Below the pieces are notes generated by a model, which saw only the letters and a program-made list of their open reading frames with translations, searched no databases and had not been told where the DNA came from. Source: Aquifex sp. (GTDB taxonomy: Bacteria > Aquificota > Aquificia > Aquificales > Aquificaceae). Taken from it: a stretch of DNA of 8,280 nucleotides. Positions 6,668 through 8,280 of this stretch are shown piece by piece. How positions within the stretch are numbered: position 1 is the stretch's first letter; each line of letters begins with the position of its first letter. Position numbers and translations under genes: made by a program. The stretch is taken from the NCBI GenBank assembly GCA_003978875.1, contig QNXQ01000187.1, positions 1 through 8,280 of the forward strand, given 5' to 3'.

Positions 6668-8161
6668 ATGGAGGACAGTAAATTTTTTTGCAATAAATAT
6701 TGCGAAACACTAAGGAAAATCTGTCTAATAGGAGAAGAAGTTAAAAACTTTGTTCAGTTCCTTGAAATCGTGGGGGAAGAGGTAGCTAACTTTTTAGGAG
6801 CAAACAGTTATAGTATCTCCGAATATAAAGGAAAAGAAGGTTTCCGCATAATTAAATTCAAAAAATTTAAAGACCTTGAGGGGAAAACTTTTAACGGTAA
6901 TTCAATGGAACTTTATACACTGAAACTATGCAATCCTGTTTGCAGTGATAATTTTTCTAAAGAAACCAGATTCTCAATTCCAAATTTTATAAGTCAAAAA
7001 GAACTAAGGAGCGGTATATCCATTCCCGTAAAGGTAGGAAACAGCTACTGGGGAGTTCTTACTTTCTATTTCTACGAACCGAGAAATATTTCTGTAGAAG
7101 AAGAAAGTTTTTTAAAGTTTATTACGGAATTTATTTCGTTATTTGGAGAAAGACTAGAGCTTTTTAATATATACAAAATTCTCGTAAATGATTCTCCCTT
7201 TATCATGCTTTTAATGGATTTATCGCCTCCTTACATTGACAGGGTAATTTATGCAAATTCCGCTTTTACAAAACTTACAGGGTATCAATTTTCCGAAATA
7301 TTTCGCGATTGGCTAATCAAAACCGCACATACGAAGGATAAAAAAGATGTATTAGAAGCTATCGAGGAATTAAAAGAAACTGGAGAAGCTAAAGCGGTAT
7401 ACAGAATTAAAAGAAAAGATGGCTCTTACCTGTGGGTCTACGGATACTTCAGGGTAGTAGAAAAATTAGATAAAGTTTACAGAGTAGTTGCTTATTTGAT
7501 TGATATTTCAGTTTTGAAAGAAATTGAGGAAAAAATAAACGGAAAAACGGAGCTGTTTAAAACGATAGTGGATAAAGCACCGGTAGGAATAATCCTTTAC
7601 AAGGACAAGATAATTTATTCCAATCCATACGTCTCCGAAATCACAGGTTATTCTCCTGAAGAGTTAAAGAAGTTAAACGTCTATGACCTTGTAGAGAAAA
7701 GACATAAGGAAATTATAAAAAAGAGTGTAGAGCAGAGGATTAATTGCGAAAAGTTTAAAAAGTTCTCCGCAGATTTGCAAGTAATTACAAAAGAAGGAGA
7801 GAAAAGAATCTTAAGAATAGTCTCCGATACGGTAAAATACGGAAATGAATGTTTTGGACTTGTTATAGGTATTGACATAACACCACAAAAAAGACTGGAA
7901 AAGAAGTTACTACGGGTTGCTTTATACGATAACCTCACAGGTTTACCCAACCAAACTCTTTTTCAATCAAAACTGAAAAATTTAATACGCAAAAGTAAAG
8001 GGAATATAGTAGCTTTGTTCTTAATTCGTATTACCAACATTAAATATATAAACGCTGTTTATGGACTTGATGCAGGAGATAAGCTCATAAAAGAAGTAGG
8101 AAAGAGATTGAAGGATAAATTTGCAGGAAGGGGAAGGAGCGGAGAAACGGTAAAGAATTGA
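6668..8161 (+). CDS. GAF-PAS-PAS sensor with truncated, degenerate GGDEF domain
   Basis: This is a cytosolic signalling protein with no membrane segment. Order: Cys-containing N-terminus; GAF-like domain at about 22-165; PAS 1 at about 172-285 (NSAFTKLTGYQFSEI, then RKDGSYLWV, ending AYLIDISVLKE); PAS 2 at about 294-412 (APVGIILYKDKIIYSNP, EITGYSPEEL, ending GIDITPQKR). The start of a GGDEF domain follows from about 415, with DNLTGLPNQTLF at 421-432. The domain is degenerate: the usual first metal-binding Asp is replaced in FLIRITNIKYIN (451-462). Homology ends near KDKF (482-485), before the GGDEF loop, and 12 unrelated residues lead to the stop. DxLTGLPNxxLF plus a degenerate catalytic core is typical of GGDEF-EAL hybrids, so the ancestor may have carried an EAL phosphodiesterase domain. 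No other frame in the window supplies the missing part. The ATG at 6668 is the first possible start, since an in-frame stop lies at 6656; AAGGA is only 2 bases upstream. As it stands it is probably catalytically inactive. Confidence 0.85.
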   Translation: MEDSKFFCNKYCETLRKICLIGEEVKNFVQFLEIVGEEVANFLGANSYSISEYKGKEGFRIIKFKKFKDLEGKTFNGNSMELYTLKLCNPVCSDNFSKETRFSIPNFISQKELRSGISIPVKVGNSYWGVLTFYFYEPRNISVEEESFLKFITEFISLFGERLELFNIYKILVNDSPFIMLLMDLSPPYIDRVIYANSAFTKLTGYQFSEIFRDWLIKTAHTKDKKDVLEAIEELKETGEAKAVYRIKRKDGSYLWVYGYFRVVEKLDKVYRVVAYLIDISVLKEIEEKINGKTELFKTIVDKAPVGIILYKDKIIYSNPYVSEITGYSPEELKKLNVYDLVEKRHKEIIKKSVEQRINCEKFKKFSADLQVITKEGEKRILRIVSDTVKYGNECFGLVIGIDITPQKRLEKKLLRVALYDNLTGLPNQTLFQSKLKNLIRKSKGNIVALFLIRITNIKYINAVYGLDAGDKLIKEVGKRLKDKFAGRGRSGETVKN

Positions 8162-8262
8162 AGAAAAGTTTCAGAAGATAGTAAAACCCGTTTCTCCGCC
8201 CACCCCTGCGGGAGAACTAATCCTCCGCTTACTACCCCCTATCCCGTAAAGGGACTCGGGGG
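8139..8262 (-). ncRNA. GC-rich structured segment, possible tnpB-associated (omega-type) or other structured RNA
   Basis: Just past the break in the signalling gene, the sequence turns GC-rich: 50 of the 81 bases in 8187-8267 are G or C, against AT-rich neighbours. Several helices can form. CCCCC (8235-8239) pairs with GGGGG (8258-8262), enclosing TCCC/GGGA with a 5-base loop. TTCTCC-GC (8192-8199) pairs with GC-GGAGAA (8208-8216) around one bulged G. A perfect 12-bp inverted repeat joins 8139-8150 to 8188-8199. In AT-rich thermophiles a local GC rise often marks structured RNA. I give the minus strand because the open frame entering from the right is on that strand and would end inside the structure, as in IS200/IS605 tnpB ends. 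Strand, extent and function are inferred; it could also be terminator or insertion-end DNA hairpins. Confidence 0.35.
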
Positions 8263-8280
8263 ATACCTTGAGATTAAGTA
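8171..8280 (-). CDS. Open frame entering from the right edge, possible C-terminus of a transposon protein
   Basis: On the minus strand, 35 codons are open from the right edge to a TGA at 8173-8171. The peptide is Gly/Ser/Pro-rich with basic residues (KVSPESLYGIGGSKRR, then SSPAGVGGETGF) and lies entirely on top of the GC-rich hairpin segment. IS200/IS605-family TnpB proteins commonly have a poorly conserved C-terminus encoded over their guide RNA scaffold, which fits, but this peptide contains no diagnostic TnpB motif. It may be simply a chance open frame across structured DNA. The gene body would lie beyond the window. Confidence 0.25.
   Translation of the reverse strand, partial: LNLKVSPESLYGIGGSKRRISSPAGVGGETGFTIF

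Noticed and set aside
86..8148. An 8-kb inversion between the two similar break sequences as the cause of both truncations
   Set aside because: Joining either gene to the opposite flank in the sharing frame does not restore the dehydrogenase C-terminal domain or the GGDEF loop.
8152..8246. Plus-strand open frame after the signalling gene, reading RIEEKFQKIVKPV then SPPTPAGEL and ending at a TAA near 8247
   Set aside because: It has no start codon or ribosome binding site and lies over the GC-rich hairpins; the Pro-rich sequence is a by-product of C-rich DNA.
1..8280. tRNA, rRNA or CRISPR array
   Set aside because: No cloverleaf with a GGTTCRAAT-type arm, no rRNA-like conserved segment and no regularly spaced direct repeats were seen.

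Overview
The window looks like a slice of a thermophilic bacterial chromosome, most plausibly from the Aquificales (Aquifex-like). This is an inference from AT-leaning, purine-rich coding strands, Lys/Glu/Ile-rich proteins, very tight gene packing and the gene mix. No rRNA or other phylogenetic marker is present to prove it.

Layout. From the left edge, two minus-strand genes form a short transcript: nadD (NAD synthesis, 611-1213) followed by a beta-hydroxyacid dehydrogenase (62-604) that keeps only its NAD-binding half. nadD is divergent from a membrane-anchored diguanylate cyclase (1239-2540, +). The two start codons are only 25 bp apart and share a palindromic -10-like element. The cyclase converges on, and overlaps by 12 bp, a three-gene minus-strand operon transcribed as moeA (molybdenum cofactor, 5346-6554), then an SLC13/DASS anion transporter (3975-5318), then rtcB (RNA ligase, 2529-3971). 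This operon diverges across 113 bp from a cytosolic GAF-PAS-PAS-GGDEF signalling gene (6668-8161, +), which is cut off inside its GGDEF domain.

Right edge. Where the signalling gene loses homology (about 8123), the sequence becomes GC-rich and full of inverted repeats. The minus strand carries an open frame entering from beyond the window. I read this as a possible end of an inserted element, with an IS200/IS605-type right end and its tnpB-associated RNA as the leading hypothesis. The window does not contain enough of it to prove this.

How the parts fit. Two c-di-GMP-type signalling genes flank a block of housekeeping genes for cofactor synthesis and RNA ligation. The first cyclase looks fully active and has a product-inhibition site. 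The second has a degenerate GGDEF domain of the kind usually followed by an EAL phosphodiesterase domain, which is missing here. The moeA-transporter pairing suggests, weakly, an oxyanion or dicarboxylate carrier co-expressed with molybdoenzyme maturation. Both outermost genes are truncated relative to their families, so the two window edges are the least ordinary parts.
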